Shown: positions 40,822 to 51,707, counted from the stretch's first letter. The stretch: DNA of 64,000 nt from Siphonodentalium dalli (GCA_032622095.1 CP136066.1:103005319-103069318); one strand, 5' to 3'. Notes: a model not told the origin generated them from the letters alone. Numbers and translations are program-made.

Positions 40822-43047
40822 TTCTTCACACGGCAAGTACCGAAGAAGAATTACAACTTCCAAAAGTGCACAAAGTGGGATACGATCGCGAATGACATCA
40901 CCAATGTGGGGAAACAGCTTGAGGACGTGGACACCAGCCCAGTTAACATCATGTGGGAAACACTAAAGGAAGGCATCAAAACATCAGTGAACAAGCATGT
41001 CCCGGTCAGATCCAACAAGAAAAAAGACCAGCTACCTTGGATAAATCAGAAGTTGACAAGAATGCTCAGAAAGAAGAACAAGCTCCACCGGAAGGCGAAA
41101 AACTCGAAGAAATGGTCCACGTATAAAAAATACCAAAAGCACTGCCGAAATGAAATGAAAAAGGCAGAATGGAACCACATCAACAAAGTCATCAGCGAAG
41201 GTATGAAGCAGAACAACACCAAACAGTTCTGGACCTACATGAAGTCCCAAAGGCGAGAGAACATAGGAGTGGTCCCTCTGAAGAAACAGGGATCTCTAAC
41301 AAACGACAACAAAGAAAAAGCTGAGATCCTAAACCAACAGTTTGAATCCGTGTTTACCCGAGATACAGGGGATAAAATTCCACCATTACCCAGCGCCAAA
41401 AAAGTGATAGCCGACCTAGAGATCAGCGAATAATGTGCTACGAAGCTGCTGAAAGACGTGAAACCTTCAAAGGCGCCTGGACCGGACCAAATCCCGAACA
41501 TCGTCCTCAAAACCCTGGCTCACGTCATATCTCCACCATTGACGAATATCTTCCGGAAATCCATCGAAACTGGCGAATTGCCGGACGACTGGAGAAACGC
41601 GAACGTGGCACCCGTGTACAAGAAAGGCGACGTACATCTACCTGAGAACTACCGCCCAGTGTCACTTACCACTGTGTGCTGCAAGATCCTTGAACACATC
41701 ATCTGCCGCCACATCTTAACACACCTGGAAGATCAAAACACCTTATCCCACCTAAACCACGGATTCCGGAAAGGCCATTCCTGCGTCACTCAGCTTCTCA
41801 CGACAACCCAGGACCTAATGAAAAACTTCGACGAAAAAGTACAGACGGACGTGGCCATCCTCGACTTTTCCAAGGCGTTTGATACCGTCCCACATAGGAA
41901 GCTACTGGCGAAACTGGAAAGCTACGGTATCACTGGCCAAATACATTCATGGCTGAAAACCTTCCTAACAAAGAGAACCATGCAAGTCACGATTGAAGGT
42001 GAATGCTCATCGTCCGTGCCTGTGGAGTCCGGTGTACCGAAATGAACTGTGCTCGGCCCCTTGTTATTTCTTTGCCACATCAACGACCTGCCAGAGAGAG
42101 TTACCTCACAAGTACGCTTATTCGCAGATGACTGCCTCTTGTATCGGAAGATTAGGAACATCAACGACCAGATTGCCCTGCAGAAGGACTTGATGGCGTT
42201 AGAAGATTGGGCTACAACTTGGGGTATGAAAACCACGACTGACCTACATGTACCAGCTCAGAAACCAGATCCTACAAAGCGTCACTCAATCACCATATCT
42301 CGGAGTCACGCTCTCAAACGATATGAAATGGTCGCCACACATAGACAAGATCACGAAGAAGGCTAACAGCACGCTCTGATTCATCAGAAGAAACCTTAGG
42401 AAGGCACCATTCAAGAGTAAATGCGTAGCGTATGAGACACTTGTAAGATCGTCGCTAGAATACGCAGTCGTCGTGTGGGATCATCACCAGCAGCAAAACA
42501 TCGACGCCTTGGAGCGAATACAGAGAAGAGCTGTACGGTTCATGACCGGCGATTACCAATCGAAGGACATGGCCAAACTGATGAATGACTGCGATATAAG
42601 ACCACTCGAAGAAAGAAGGAAAGACCAGAGGCTGGAGCTCTTTCACAAGATGGCTAAGGGGCAGGTGTCGGCTGTAAACACTCAGTGCTTAATAAAACCC
42701 AAAAACCACTCGAAGAAAGAAGGAAAGACCAGAGGCTGGAGCTATTTCACAAGATGGCTAAGGGGCAGGTGTCGGCTGTAAACACTCAGTGCTTAATAAA
42801 ACCAAAAAAGGTGGGCAGAAAAATCCGAGCCAAGAAATTTGCAGAATTCAGTGCAATAAATATAGTCTCTAAACAGGAATGTAATAATTCACTGTCCTAC
42901 GAGCCACTGGTGACAAACTCCGCTGAATACTCAAATTCATTCTTCCCACGGACAATTATTCAGTGGAACACTCTAAACGAGTTGGACGCATGCGAAATCC
43001 AAAATAGAACAGCAGCGGACAACTCAACAGTCCCGCAAAGAACATAA
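40822..43047 (+). pseudogene. LINE ORF2 (RT part), broken
   Basis: Pieces in order: linker and RT start (to 41433), RT palm 41458-42045 with SKAPGPDQIPN, YRPVSLTTV and AILDFSKAFDTVPH, then 42049-42366 with LFADDCLLY, and a tail including RRAVRFMTGDYQSKDM and SFFPRTIIQWNTLNELD. The C-terminal SFFPRT-WN block, missing from copy 1, is intact here. The protein would not be made because of the stops. Confidence 0.88.
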
Positions 43048-43110
43048 TTCTCTCTCTCCCGGCGTTCTACACATCCGCGAGGATCATACGCCGTACACTA
43101 TCCAGATCCA
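40822..43110 (+). mobile_element. CR1/L2-like LINE copy 2, 5'-truncated
   Basis: It begins at the ORF2 position PFFxRQVPKKNYNF, directly against the foldback, and runs through the RT to the 3' hexamer repeats (ATCCAG, 43094-43117). It is closely similar to copy 1 but in the opposite orientation. Lesions: an in-frame TAA near 41431, a stop near 42043, a ~35-bp deletion after WGMK, and a ~105-bp tandem duplication at about 42602-42810. Confidence 0.9.
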
Positions 43111-43589
43111 GATCCAGATATGATGCGCAATATTTAAGATACCGACAACCTGTTTGACGATAGGTTTGCATAATACTTGTGGTCTCTTGTTTCTCAAACC
43201 CGTGCCATCAAGACAAGACGATGACGTCAAGACCACCGAGTAATCAAGACGCGAAAGGCGGAAGTGACTGCCAAAGTTGATAAACTTCAGCAAAAAGGAA
43301 AGATGATTTAGCCAATTATAGAAATTCTTCATTCTAATCACACCAAACAGAGGTATATGCTGATGAATGAATATTTTATAGAAATTGGAGCGTAATTTTG
43401 TTTTCGATTGTATCGAAGAACGTGCTGTGTACTGATCATTTTGGAAACAAAAAATCCTGAAAATTTAAATATGAAAGTTAGTTATGATTGAAAGTGTATT
43501 CTGAAATTTCGAACTGTCTACTTTGTTTAATTGCGTCCAAGGTCAGCCGGAGTGTGGGGTGGGGTACTGCCCCTCCTGTCCCCACCAAG

Positions 43590-43745
43590 GTGGTCACAGG
43601 CGGCACCTCGAAACAGTGCGCGGAACTGCGCAGAACAGTTATTATGGCTGAAGGGGTCACTCTCACCAAAAAAAGTGCTGAAGCAGTGAAGGGTACACAG
43701 GATTTTCAAAATGTGCTGAAGGGTACACAGGGTTTGAAATGACGT
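43590..43745. repeat. Dispersed repeat with CTGAAGGGTACACAGG motif
   Basis: GGCTGAAGGGGTCACTCTCACC, AAGTGCTGAAGCAGTGAAGG and GTGCTGAAGGGTACACAGG recur, inverted, at 54735-54835, the left end of the long foldback there. Here it is a solo end. Confidence 0.65.
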
Positions 43746-44150
43746 TCTAAAGGCATTCAGTTTTCGTATCTGCCATGATTTCTGTTAGAGAATAATTGTT
43801 TACGTTCCAATGAATATTAAAATGTACTGAAAACAAACTGCTAATGGGCGCCAGACTTTCATAAACACAATTTAAGTAATGGTAGGCACTTCCACGACGT
43901 AACGTAATCTGTTGTAATTGCGGTTTTTCGCTTGTTTTTTGTGTTTATGCATTAACTATTAAAAAACTGCTATCAATTGTTGTTTCTCGTTTTGTTATTT
44001 GTTTTCTCTGATTAAATTAGATTATAATGCTGAAAAATTGAAAGATATTACTCATTATTTACGTTGTAAGCGACTTCCGCAACTGCGCGACCTTGAAATC
44101 GCCGATCACGTTGACCGCGGACCGGGTTTTTCGAAAAGCGGGAATTAGCA
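43746..44150. other. Intergenic stretch, nothing recognised
   Basis: AT-rich sequence between the LINE-related repeats and the GC-richer inverted repeat at 44178; no frames or repeats of note. Confidence 0.5.
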
Positions 44151-44177
44151 CGCGTGGCTTTGATTTAAAACCCGGAG

Positions 44178-44510
44178 GGGCCAATCAGATTCAATCTAAA
44201 AGGTCCCGCCTATATCGACCTCTCCGAAGGTTGAACTTTTAAATGGTGGGGTATACTTTCTCGCTAATTTTGTTTTTTGATTTTTATGATCGATCAAAGT
44301 ATTCTTACTAATTTATTTTGGGTAAAATCGATTTTAGAAAAAAAGTATACCCGATAATTCGAAAATTTGCGATGTCTTTCAGTCAGATCAATATGAGTTT
44401 TAATCACTTTTATATAGTTTGCCCCTCCGGGTTTTCAATTGAAAATAGGACACCCACCGCGCATTGAAAGATTTTACGTTGCGGAATTCCCACTTCATCG
44501 GTGACGTCGC
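44178..44510 (+). promoter_or_regulatory. GC-richer inverted repeat with CCAAT and CRE-like sites, possible promoter
   Basis: AAAACCCGGAGGGGC (44178) is inverted as GCCCCTCCGGGTTTT (about 44420-44436). An inner pair, GGGTATACTTTCT / AAAAGTATACCC, lies within. GGCCAATCAG (CCAAT box) sits beside the left arm and GGTGACGTCGCC (CRE-like) near 44500. This is the most promoter-like DNA upstream of the 45677 gene. It could equally be a MITE; promoter function is inference. Confidence 0.3.
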
Positions 44511-44944
44511 CAAATCGTTATTTCACACTTTCGCGTTATTTTAAACAATCCGCCCTGTCAAAATCGAACGTTTTCATTACGTTCTCCGAACAATTTAGCT
44601 CGAATTTCGAAAGAGAATGTACACAATTCAATATTTGTACTAGACAAACCACAGTCGGCGAACAGAGGCATTTAGAAATAAAAAAGAGCAGTTTCCTTGA
44701 TGTTTTCTTTGGATATACACTCACTGACTCAGATAGAAGGAATGTTGACATTTTTGTTTGTTGTTGAGAATAAGATTATTTATGACTTGGCACACTGTCT
44801 TGACTGTCGGTGGCAATATGATTCATATACATTGGCAGTGCCGCAGTAGTCACAATACACAAAAGACACTCAATCAGCTGTCAATTGACGAGTGCCAAAC
44901 TGCCATACACTAAATATTTTCTCATTTCTTTTGAATTGTTATTT

Positions 44945-45205
44945 TAACGAGAATAAGGTCGTGGCCACAAGAATAAGGTCGTGGCTCCGACTTCATATTC
45001 TCGTGGCCACGACTTCATATTCTCGTGGCCACGACTTTATTCTCGTGGCCACAACTTTATTCTTGTGGCCACGACTTTATTCTCGTGGCCATGACTTTAT
45101 TCCCGTCGCCACGACCTTATTCTCATGGCCACGACCTTATTCTCGCGGACATGACTTCATATTTTCGTGGCCACGACTTCATATTCTTGTGGCCACGACT
45201 TTTAA
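44945..45205. repeat. Minisatellite, ~20-bp TCGTGGCCACGACTTTATTC units
   Basis: About twelve units of TTATTCTCGTGGCCACGAC, some with TTCATATTC in place of TTTATTC. Each unit centres on the palindrome GTGGCCAC. If an upstream exon exists, the array is in the first intron of the next gene. Confidence 0.95.
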
Positions 45206-45528
45206 AAAAACATTCGGATGTCGCCTCCGGGGCTCCATACTGGACCATAGTAACCTGACTACTAGTAATCGTTTGATTTCATTGTTCGTCTTTTAATTTA
45301 GTTTTTTTTAAACTCGGGGCTTATTTGTGTGCACGTGTTGGAGTTTAAAGACAATTTTGCCACTCCATAACAGTGTTCAATGTGATTTTATTGCTAATTT
45401 ACAGTTGAATATAACTGCTGTTGAATGTTATAAATTTTCCAAGCCTTTTTTTTTACTTGTCTTCATCAAATTACTCTTCTATTTTATCTTGTCTCTAATA
45501 ACTTACTTCTGTCTTTCATTCTGTACAG

Positions 45529-46270
45529 GTTCTACTCTCTGAGAAAAACACTTGTGCAATCAGCAACTTAAACCTTAGCAGCGATAAACTGGCCTATAGC
45601 AGGAAGTTTTTATCGCATCCTCCTGGTTTACCATTCAAAATCTTTCTATTCTTAACTCAAATTAAAGTATTTCACCATGGTTACAAATAAAGAAGTTTCA
45701 GATTTGTATACCTCAAATTGCACCAAATCCAGCTTAGAACTCTTTGTGATATACACTTCCAAATTTCCTGAATTGGCAACCATTTCTAATCACCAGTTTT
45801 TGTCATTGAAAATTAAAAAGGTTCGAGATAGGATTAAACTATTAAACAGAAACAAAGCTGGTTTAGAATCATATCTCCAAAGACCATTTCTCAGTCTAAC
45901 AACTGCAGGGCAGAGTTCTACTGATTCAATTGGTCCAGCAGGTGACAATCAAAGTGCCACAAGCGATAGACTTTCAAGCCAGTTTGAACAAATGAAACTC
46001 GTAAACAAAAATTTAAAGCGTAAAGTGGTTTCCTTAGAATCTGCATGTGATAAACTTAATGATGCACAAATAAAATATGAAGCAAGCCTGGACGAACTTG
46101 GTCGATTGAATATTAGTCTTGATTCAGTTATTAAGGATTTTTCAACACAAGACAAACACATGCAATCACAGCTAGATGAAATTGAGACACAATATGAAGA
46201 GAAATGCAATGATTTAGACAGTAAATTATTTCAAATTAGAAGTCTCAAGAAAAAAGTGTCCGAGTCTTAA
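45529..46270 (+). CDS. Coiled-coil N-terminal part of the hAT-like gene (CDS from 45677)
   Basis: A good splice acceptor (TTTCATTCTGTACAG, AG at 45527-45528) precedes a leader. The ATG at 45677 has a strong context, CACCATGG. It encodes 197 residues: a short globular-looking start, then a Ser/Thr-rich linker (about 80-95), then a long coiled coil (LSSQFEQMKLVNKNLKRKVV to the end) rich in Leu, Lys and Glu. The frame closes at 46270 just after an A6 run (AAGAAAAAAGTG). The next ORF is one base on and continues the coiled coil at KYENKLLNKKIARR, so the two were probably one protein of ~1110 residues. The break may be a real mutation, a sequencing error or recoding. Not recognised as a named gene. 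Confidence 0.7.
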
Positions 46271-46283
46271 GTATGAAAATAAA

Positions 46284-49022
46284 TTGTTGAATAAGAAAAT
46301 TGCTAGGAGGGAGAGTGTTTATTCTGGCTTGGATGTCTTAAGATCTGATAGAAATAAACTGTCACGTGAACTTGAAGATGCTTGTAATTTGGTGACAAAT
46401 CTTGAGGCGCAATTAATGGAGAAAAATGAGCTTATAGATAATGTTGATGTTAAAAACAAATCACTTACACGCTCCATTTCCTATTATAGAAAGAAAGCAT
46501 CTGACAAAATCGTAGAAATAGACAATGAACATCAATACCAAAATACTCTGTTGGAATGTAAAATTAAGTCCTTGGAAAAAGATAACTATGAACTCCAACA
46601 GCTTGTAGAACTGTTAGATGATCCAGTGATAATGACATTCGAAAATGGTAGATATACTGATGAAATTAGACAGGTTGTCATGAATTTACTTGCCATGAAT
46701 GTCAGTATAACTAAAATTAGTGGTGTCATTTCAGTGGTTCTATCAAAATTGGCAAACAAAAAAGTTAAATTGCCTTCAGATTCTTCAAAGTCACGATTTG
46801 TTGCAGAGGCTAATTGTTTGGCTAAAATGCAGTTACTTGAATCTATGAAAACAGATCCTGAATCATTTAAAGGTGTTTGCCTGCATACCGATGGAACCAG
46901 TAAATTTCATAAAAAGTATGAAAATTATCAGATCACTTTGCTTGATGGTACTAAGATGTCTTTAGGGTTGCACGAAGTTGCATATGCAGATACTGATCAT
47001 CTTATGGAATCTTTTAAAGATCTTATTAATGAGTTGAATCATTTAACACTGGCTGATCAATCTGATGCATCTGAATTGCGAGTAGCAGAAATTGTTGCAT
47101 CCATTAAAAATACAGTTACCGACCAAGGTTCAGTTAACCCTTGTTTCAATAAAAAATTACATGTTTTTCGAGAAGAGCTTCTGCCCCTTGTTATCGAAAA
47201 TTGGGATTCCATAAACTCAAGCAATAAGTCTCACATAGCTGGTATGGGTAACTTTTTCTGCAAAATGCATCTCCTTGTCAACTTCGCAACAGAAGCAGAT
47301 AAAACACTGGCTCTATTTGAAAATGTAGCAACAGATGAAAATACTGTTAAGTCCACATCTGTTATTCAAACAAATGAATCTGGACCTGCCCGTTTGGTTA
47401 GGACTGCTGTGAAAGCTCTGCATCATCGTGGATCAGAAGAAGCCGGTGTTGCATCAGATTTCACAGCTTATTTGCAATCTCTCAACAATAAATCAAAACT
47501 GATTTCTTATCGGGGAAATAGATTTAATGTTCTTTTCTATGATGCAGCCGCAGTTTTCTATCATCGTAATCACATTGTTGACTTCCTTGAATCATTGTGT
47601 CAGTCAAATCGACTCCTCCAGGCTGTATTGGATGATATTACAAATAAAGTTAATATAGCAGGGATCAGGGCCCTAGGAATTATAGATAAAATCATTACTG
47701 GGCCATACTGGAGAATGTTAAGTAAGACAGAGTCTGATGGTATCCTTGGAGCAAATACATATCTTCGCCAAATGCAATGCAAGTTGGAACAATGGTCCGT
47801 GGATGCATCATCTCTGCTACTGGGTGATTTGCTATTTTTGAATGACAATGAACTTGCTGTGCACAAAGATGATGCATATGATTCGCTGTTTTCAGCGACG
47901 GATGACAGTGAGCTTGATTGTCTGACACAACAGGCCTTAGAACTTTTGTGCCGTGCAATGTTGATCTTGTTAGAGAGACAAGCAGTCGATCAATTACCAG
48001 GTGGAAAATATTGGGAACCATCATCTTATATTAAAAATTCAACTAAATCTGTCCCTACAACTAATGTGGTTTCTGAGAGAGATTTTGCTATTCTTGATAT
48101 GTTAGTTAGGACGAAACCTTCGGGTACTGTTTTACTGTATGAAACATTAACATTGTGGATGAATAATAAAACACTAAAATGGCTGGATGGGAAATCAAAC
48201 AAAGAAAGAGTTAAACTTATGGATATCGCCAGAAAGAATGGGCCCCTTGCTCGCAAAATGTTCAAAGAAAGACAACTTAAAATATCTAAGCAAAAAATTG
48301 AACGTCTTTTTGAAAAGCAAAAGAAAAGGGAGGAAATGGAATTGAAATCACAAAATAAGACTGCAGATCTAACTAACAAGATTTCTTGTGCGGGGGGTGT
48401 GTGGCTGACTATTGACGATGTTGAATCTCGAATATCTAATTTGTCATCTGAATCATCTGAAAGAGAAGCTATAATAAATCAACTGAATTTTAGAAGGCAT
48501 ATAATGAAATGTAAAGGTGACAAAAATCTTTTCTTCCAATCTCAAACAGTGGGTGGTGAGCGTATCATCTTCTCCAATGAACAGCTTATCTGTAATTTGA
48601 AGGAAGTGATAACTCTCAATCCACATGTTTCAGATGATATAACAACTGCAAGTTCATCATCAACAGTTAAAGTTAGGGCCGAATCTGAAAGACAGGTAAT
48701 GTTTGATGAACAAAAATCAATTCTTTTTAAGAAACTGCAAGCTGCTAGAGATAAAAGGATTATTGATGCACAGATAGATTCTCTCCCACTTTATCTAGAG
48801 AACCCTAATGTGTTAGTGGGGAAATTTATCAAACATAGATGTAAAGATGAAAGTGGCCAAGAAACATCATGGTATGATGGTGAAGTAGTGAAGATAGTTA
48901 AACTGGGCAAGGATACTTTGAGAACTGAGTATGATGTAAAGTATAAGGATGATGAAGATATTTGGCATTTCCCTCTTCTTATGGATCTAAAACATGGCGA
49001 TTTGATTATTACTAGTAACTAA
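46284..49022 (+). CDS. 912-codon protein: coiled coil, hAT-like RNase H-fold core, Tudor-like C terminus
   Basis: The first codon listed is TTG; the frame really opens upstream and joins the previous ORF. Residues 1-125 are coiled coil. The core has LHTDGTSK (D203), TDQGSV (D280), FFCKMHLLVN (C326 and H329, a CxxH motif), RGNRFNVLFYDAAAVF, and VVSERDFAILDML (E598), followed by YETLTLWMNNKTLKWL. The order D, D, CxxH, SERxF is that of hAT-type DDE transposases. A Lys/Glu-rich helix (about 650-700) follows, then residues ~845-907 (LVGKFIKHR, WYDGEVVKI, YDVKYKDDEDIWHFPLL, GDLII) resembling a Tudor/Agenet-type reader. I recall similar uncharacterised proteins in several invertebrates and fish. The frame is intact over 2.7 kb, suggesting recent activity or selection. 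Terminal inverted repeats were not found. The assignment as hAT-like is inference. Confidence 0.8.
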   Translation: MLNKKIARRESVYSGLDVLRSDRNKLSRELEDACNLVTNLEAQLMEKNELIDNVDVKNKSLTRSISYYRKKASDKIVEIDNEHQYQNTLLECKIKSLEKDNYELQQLVELLDDPVIMTFENGRYTDEIRQVVMNLLAMNVSITKISGVISVVLSKLANKKVKLPSDSSKSRFVAEANCLAKMQLLESMKTDPESFKGVCLHTDGTSKFHKKYENYQITLLDGTKMSLGLHEVAYADTDHLMESFKDLINELNHLTLADQSDASELRVAEIVASIKNTVTDQGSVNPCFNKKLHVFREELLPLVIENWDSINSSNKSHIAGMGNFFCKMHLLVNFATEADKTLALFENVATDENTVKSTSVIQTNESGPARLVRTAVKALHHRGSEEAGVASDFTAYLQSLNNKSKLISYRGNRFNVLFYDAAAVFYHRNHIVDFLESLCQSNRLLQAVLDDITNKVNIAGIRALGIIDKIITGPYWRMLSKTESDGILGANTYLRQMQCKLEQWSVDASSLLLGDLLFLNDNELAVHKDDAYDSLFSATDDSELDCLTQQALELLCRAMLILLERQAVDQLPGGKYWEPSSYIKNSTKSVPTTNVVSERDFAILDMLVRTKPSGTVLLYETLTLWMNNKTLKWLDGKSNKERVKLMDIARKNGPLARKMFKERQLKISKQKIERLFEKQKKREEMELKSQNKTADLTNKISCAGGVWLTIDDVESRISNLSSESSEREAIINQLNFRRHIMKCKGDKNLFFQSQTVGGERIIFSNEQLICNLKEVITLNPHVSDDITTASSSSTVKVRAESERQVMFDEQKSILFKKLQAARDKRIIDAQIDSLPLYLENPNVLVGKFIKHRCKDESGQETSWYDGEVVKIVKLGKDTLRTEYDVKYKDDEDIWHFPLLMDLKHGDLIITSN

Positions 49023-49061
49023 TTTATCATAACTTTGGATCTTCCTGAAAATTTGCAAAAG

Positions 49062-49282
49062 CCCTGTAGCAATGCATTATCTTATATATGCAAGTCTCCC
49101 ATAGGGAGCCTCACATATATAATAGAATACATTTGCCTAACAATAGTTTATTATCTTGACCTTGTAAGCTAGTGCATTCTCTTATATATGTGAGGCTCCC
49201 TATGGCAGACTTGCATATATAAGAGAATGCACTGGTACATTATCTTTAATGCTGCACCAGCACACCCCCTGTCATGAAAGGG
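49062..49282. mobile_element. Double-hairpin MITE, piggyBac-like right end
   Basis: GTAGCAATGCATTATCTTATATATG...CTCCCATAGGGAGCC... and AGTGCATTCTC...CTCCCTATGGCAGAC are the two hairpins. The right end is TGTCATGAAAGGG then TTAA (49283-49286). The left terminal part is missing. It starts 40 bp after the stop of the 912-codon ORF and may form its 3' UTR. Confidence 0.75.
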
Positions 49283-49416
49283 TTAAGGTTATTGTTGTTT
49301 CAACAATTACAGTAACCCTTATCAGAATATTTAAATTTGATATTCTTATCATCTCATAGTCAGTTGTGTGTGTGTGTTTGTGTGTGATGTTTGATAGTTC
49401 AGTACCAATTATCTGC

Positions 49417-49862
49417 TAGTGTTGTGTAGCTTGTTACTTCGGTTGGGTGCGGAGTGTAAACTGCCTGGGGGCAGGGTTGCCGTGCTCGGAAACGGGCCGA
49501 CCCTGTCGCTCATACCTGTAACAAGTGACCACATCCAAATGGAGTCAGTATTCTGCAGAAAGTTTGTGGTGTTGTGCAGCTTGTTACTTTGGTTGGGTGC
49601 GGAATGTAAACTGCCTGGGGGCAGGGTTGCCGTGCTCGGAAACGGGCCGACCCTGTCGCTCATACCTGTAACAAGTGACCACATCCAAATGGAGTCAGTA
49701 TTCTGCAGAAAGTTTGTGGTGTTGTGCAGCTTGTTACTTTGGTTGGGTGCGGAGTGTAAACTGCCTGGGGGCAGGGTTGCCGTGCTCGGAAACGGGCCGA
49801 CCCTGTCGCTCATACCTGTAACAAGCGACCACATCCAACTGAAGTCAGTATTCTGCAGAATA
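49417..49862. repeat. Three near-identical tandem copies of a 149-bp unit
   Basis: CAGCTTGTTACTT recurs at a spacing of 149 bp, each time with AACTGCCTGGGGGCAGGGTT and CGGAAACGGGCCGACCCTGT. The copies differ at few positions. The 166- and 141-codon frames seen here only reflect a unit length near a multiple of three without stops. A diverged relative is at 53335-53420. Confidence 0.95.
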
Positions 49863-50224
49863 GCACTCTTACGACTGTCTATTCCTCTCTGGATCTGTAG
49901 TCTCTGCTCATTTAATTAATATTTCAACTTCTCATAATCCTGATTCTATAATTGATTACTTATTCTGCCAGATGTAAACCAGAGGGGTGTGTGTTTTTTT
50001 TTTCTTATTTTTTTTTTCTGAACAAGATGCATCCATGTACGCGAATTTTTCATTTATAATTAATATAAAAATTACTTCCTGTTGGCCATAGTATTCATCT
50101 TGGTAACTTTATAAATTTGTCTAAAATAAACTTTTGGCACTATTTGCCTTACAAAGAATGGATGCAACTTGTTCCAAAAGCGGGAGAGAATTCTGATAGC
50201 GACCACCTTTTTTTAATTTTCCAG

Positions 50225-50322
50225 ATATTGATAATTTGGATACAGAAACGATGAATTATTTCCAAACATTTCTCATGAAAATAAACCATAATAATAATAT
50301 GCGAGTCCTTGTACCTACTGTC
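50225..50322 (+). CDS. Weak candidate exon upstream of the TatD exon
   Basis: A good acceptor (TTTTTAATTTTCCAG) and a donor CAG|GTCAAT bound an open 98 nt reading IDNLDTETMNYFQTFLMKIN. The phase of that donor would not join the TatD exon in frame. It may belong to the same gene by a different donor, or be chance. Confidence 0.15.
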
Positions 50323-50373
50323 AGGTCAATGATCCATTTTCTCATTCATATTTTTTTAACAGCCTTACACGAA

Positions 50374-50706
50374 CTTAAAGGGTTACGGTACACTAAATCC
50401 AGCCATTTATGGGATCATCACAATTTATACTCAACAGAATATATGCAACAAATGAATGAATTTATCCCTGGATTAGTGCGAAATGCACCCATGTGCTCTA
50501 TGAATGATACAAACAATATGGTAACTATAATGAAAGTGAGTTTATGACTCTATAATTACTATGTTGTTTGTATCGATCATAGCGCACACAAGTGTATTGT
50601 GCACTAATCCATGGCTCAAATTCATTCATTTGTTGCATATTTACTGATGAGTATAAAAGGAGCTGGTCACATAAGTGGCCGATTTTAGTGTACAGTACCC
50701 CTTTAA
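50374..50706. mobile_element. Foldback MITE with ~150-bp arms
   Basis: CTTAAAGGGTTACGGTACAC and the inverse GTGTACAGTACCCCTTTAAG end it. The arms share AATATGCAACAAATGAATGAATT in inverted order and CATGGATTAGTGCRMAAT. The loop is about 20-30 bp. Confidence 0.88.
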
Positions 50707-50760
50707 GGAAATATATTTTTAAAATGCCATGGCTATCAGGTTTCTCGTGGATGTGGGTGG

Positions 50761-50784
<24 letters not shown>
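50761..50784. repeat. Poly-T run of 24
   Basis: An uninterrupted T run just after the foldback; likely variable in length. Confidence 0.95.
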
Positions 50785-50791
<7 letters not shown>

Positions 50792-51707
50792 ATCCAGTTT
50801 CCACAAACTGTCCCTAAAATATTTTATTGCAAAATTAAAAACTAGCATGTCACTTTAACTCTTGTCTCCAAAGCCAACATTCTGGCAATGGATTTAATTG
50901 TGTTAAAGTGGTGCAGGTTATTTTGTTCTAACTGAAAAATTTTAGTGATATGTTCCTGTGGTAGTTTCTGTTTGTTCTGTTCTATATGACATTTCACAAT
51001 TGTTATTGTTTAATATGCTATAATATTTATGTACTCAGATTAACTGCTGACTTTGGCCCAACACTTTTAATTAATTCCCAATAGTTCTAAAGGTTTTTGA
51101 TTTCAAATGATTTGTATATACACTTTAAAGACATATTATATTCGGGTGCGTGAAACTAATAATTTAGTATTCAGGTGCTATGCTAACTGGGGGAATTTTG
51201 CAGTCTACTAACATGGCCAAAAATCTTAAGCAAATCGACCTTACCACTCCATAGAAAACATCGTCACAACTATACTCAATTGTAAATATTTACTACTCCA
51301 TTCGGGACGCGTCTATCTGCGATAAACTTATGAAAATGATTACGCCATCAAGAGTCACTGAATTTAATTAACATACAAGAATGATGGTGTGTGTTGTCAA
51401 TTTAGATAATATATTTGTCAAAATAACTACATGTACAAGATTATTCTCCATTTCTATTTGATCACCTTGCCGGAGTGTTTCACATCACATTAATGTACCA
51501 TTTATATTTTGAACAGTCATTTGGTATTTTGAAATACATGGCAATCGATATTGTAATTTTTGTGATGAAAAGTTTTCTCTTGAAATATCGGTCTTGCAAC
51601 ATACATGTACCTATAACTCATTTAATTTATGATTAATACTATGACTGACAATCTGACATACATCTACAGTGCAAGGAGTAACAACTCACAATTTTATTCT
51701 ATTGTAG

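Noticed and set aside
46245-46290. Programmed -1 frameshift
   Set aside because: The needed shift is +1 and the A-run is not in X-XXY-YYZ phase; error or mutation is simpler.
49419-49919. 166-codon frame on the plus strand (and 141 codons on the minus)
   Set aside because: Three identical 149-bp units simply lack stops; both strands are open, a sign of repeats rather than coding.
50225-50322. Upstream exon of the TatD gene
   Set aside because: Its best donor gives a phase that reads into a stop in the TatD exon; kept only as a weak feature.
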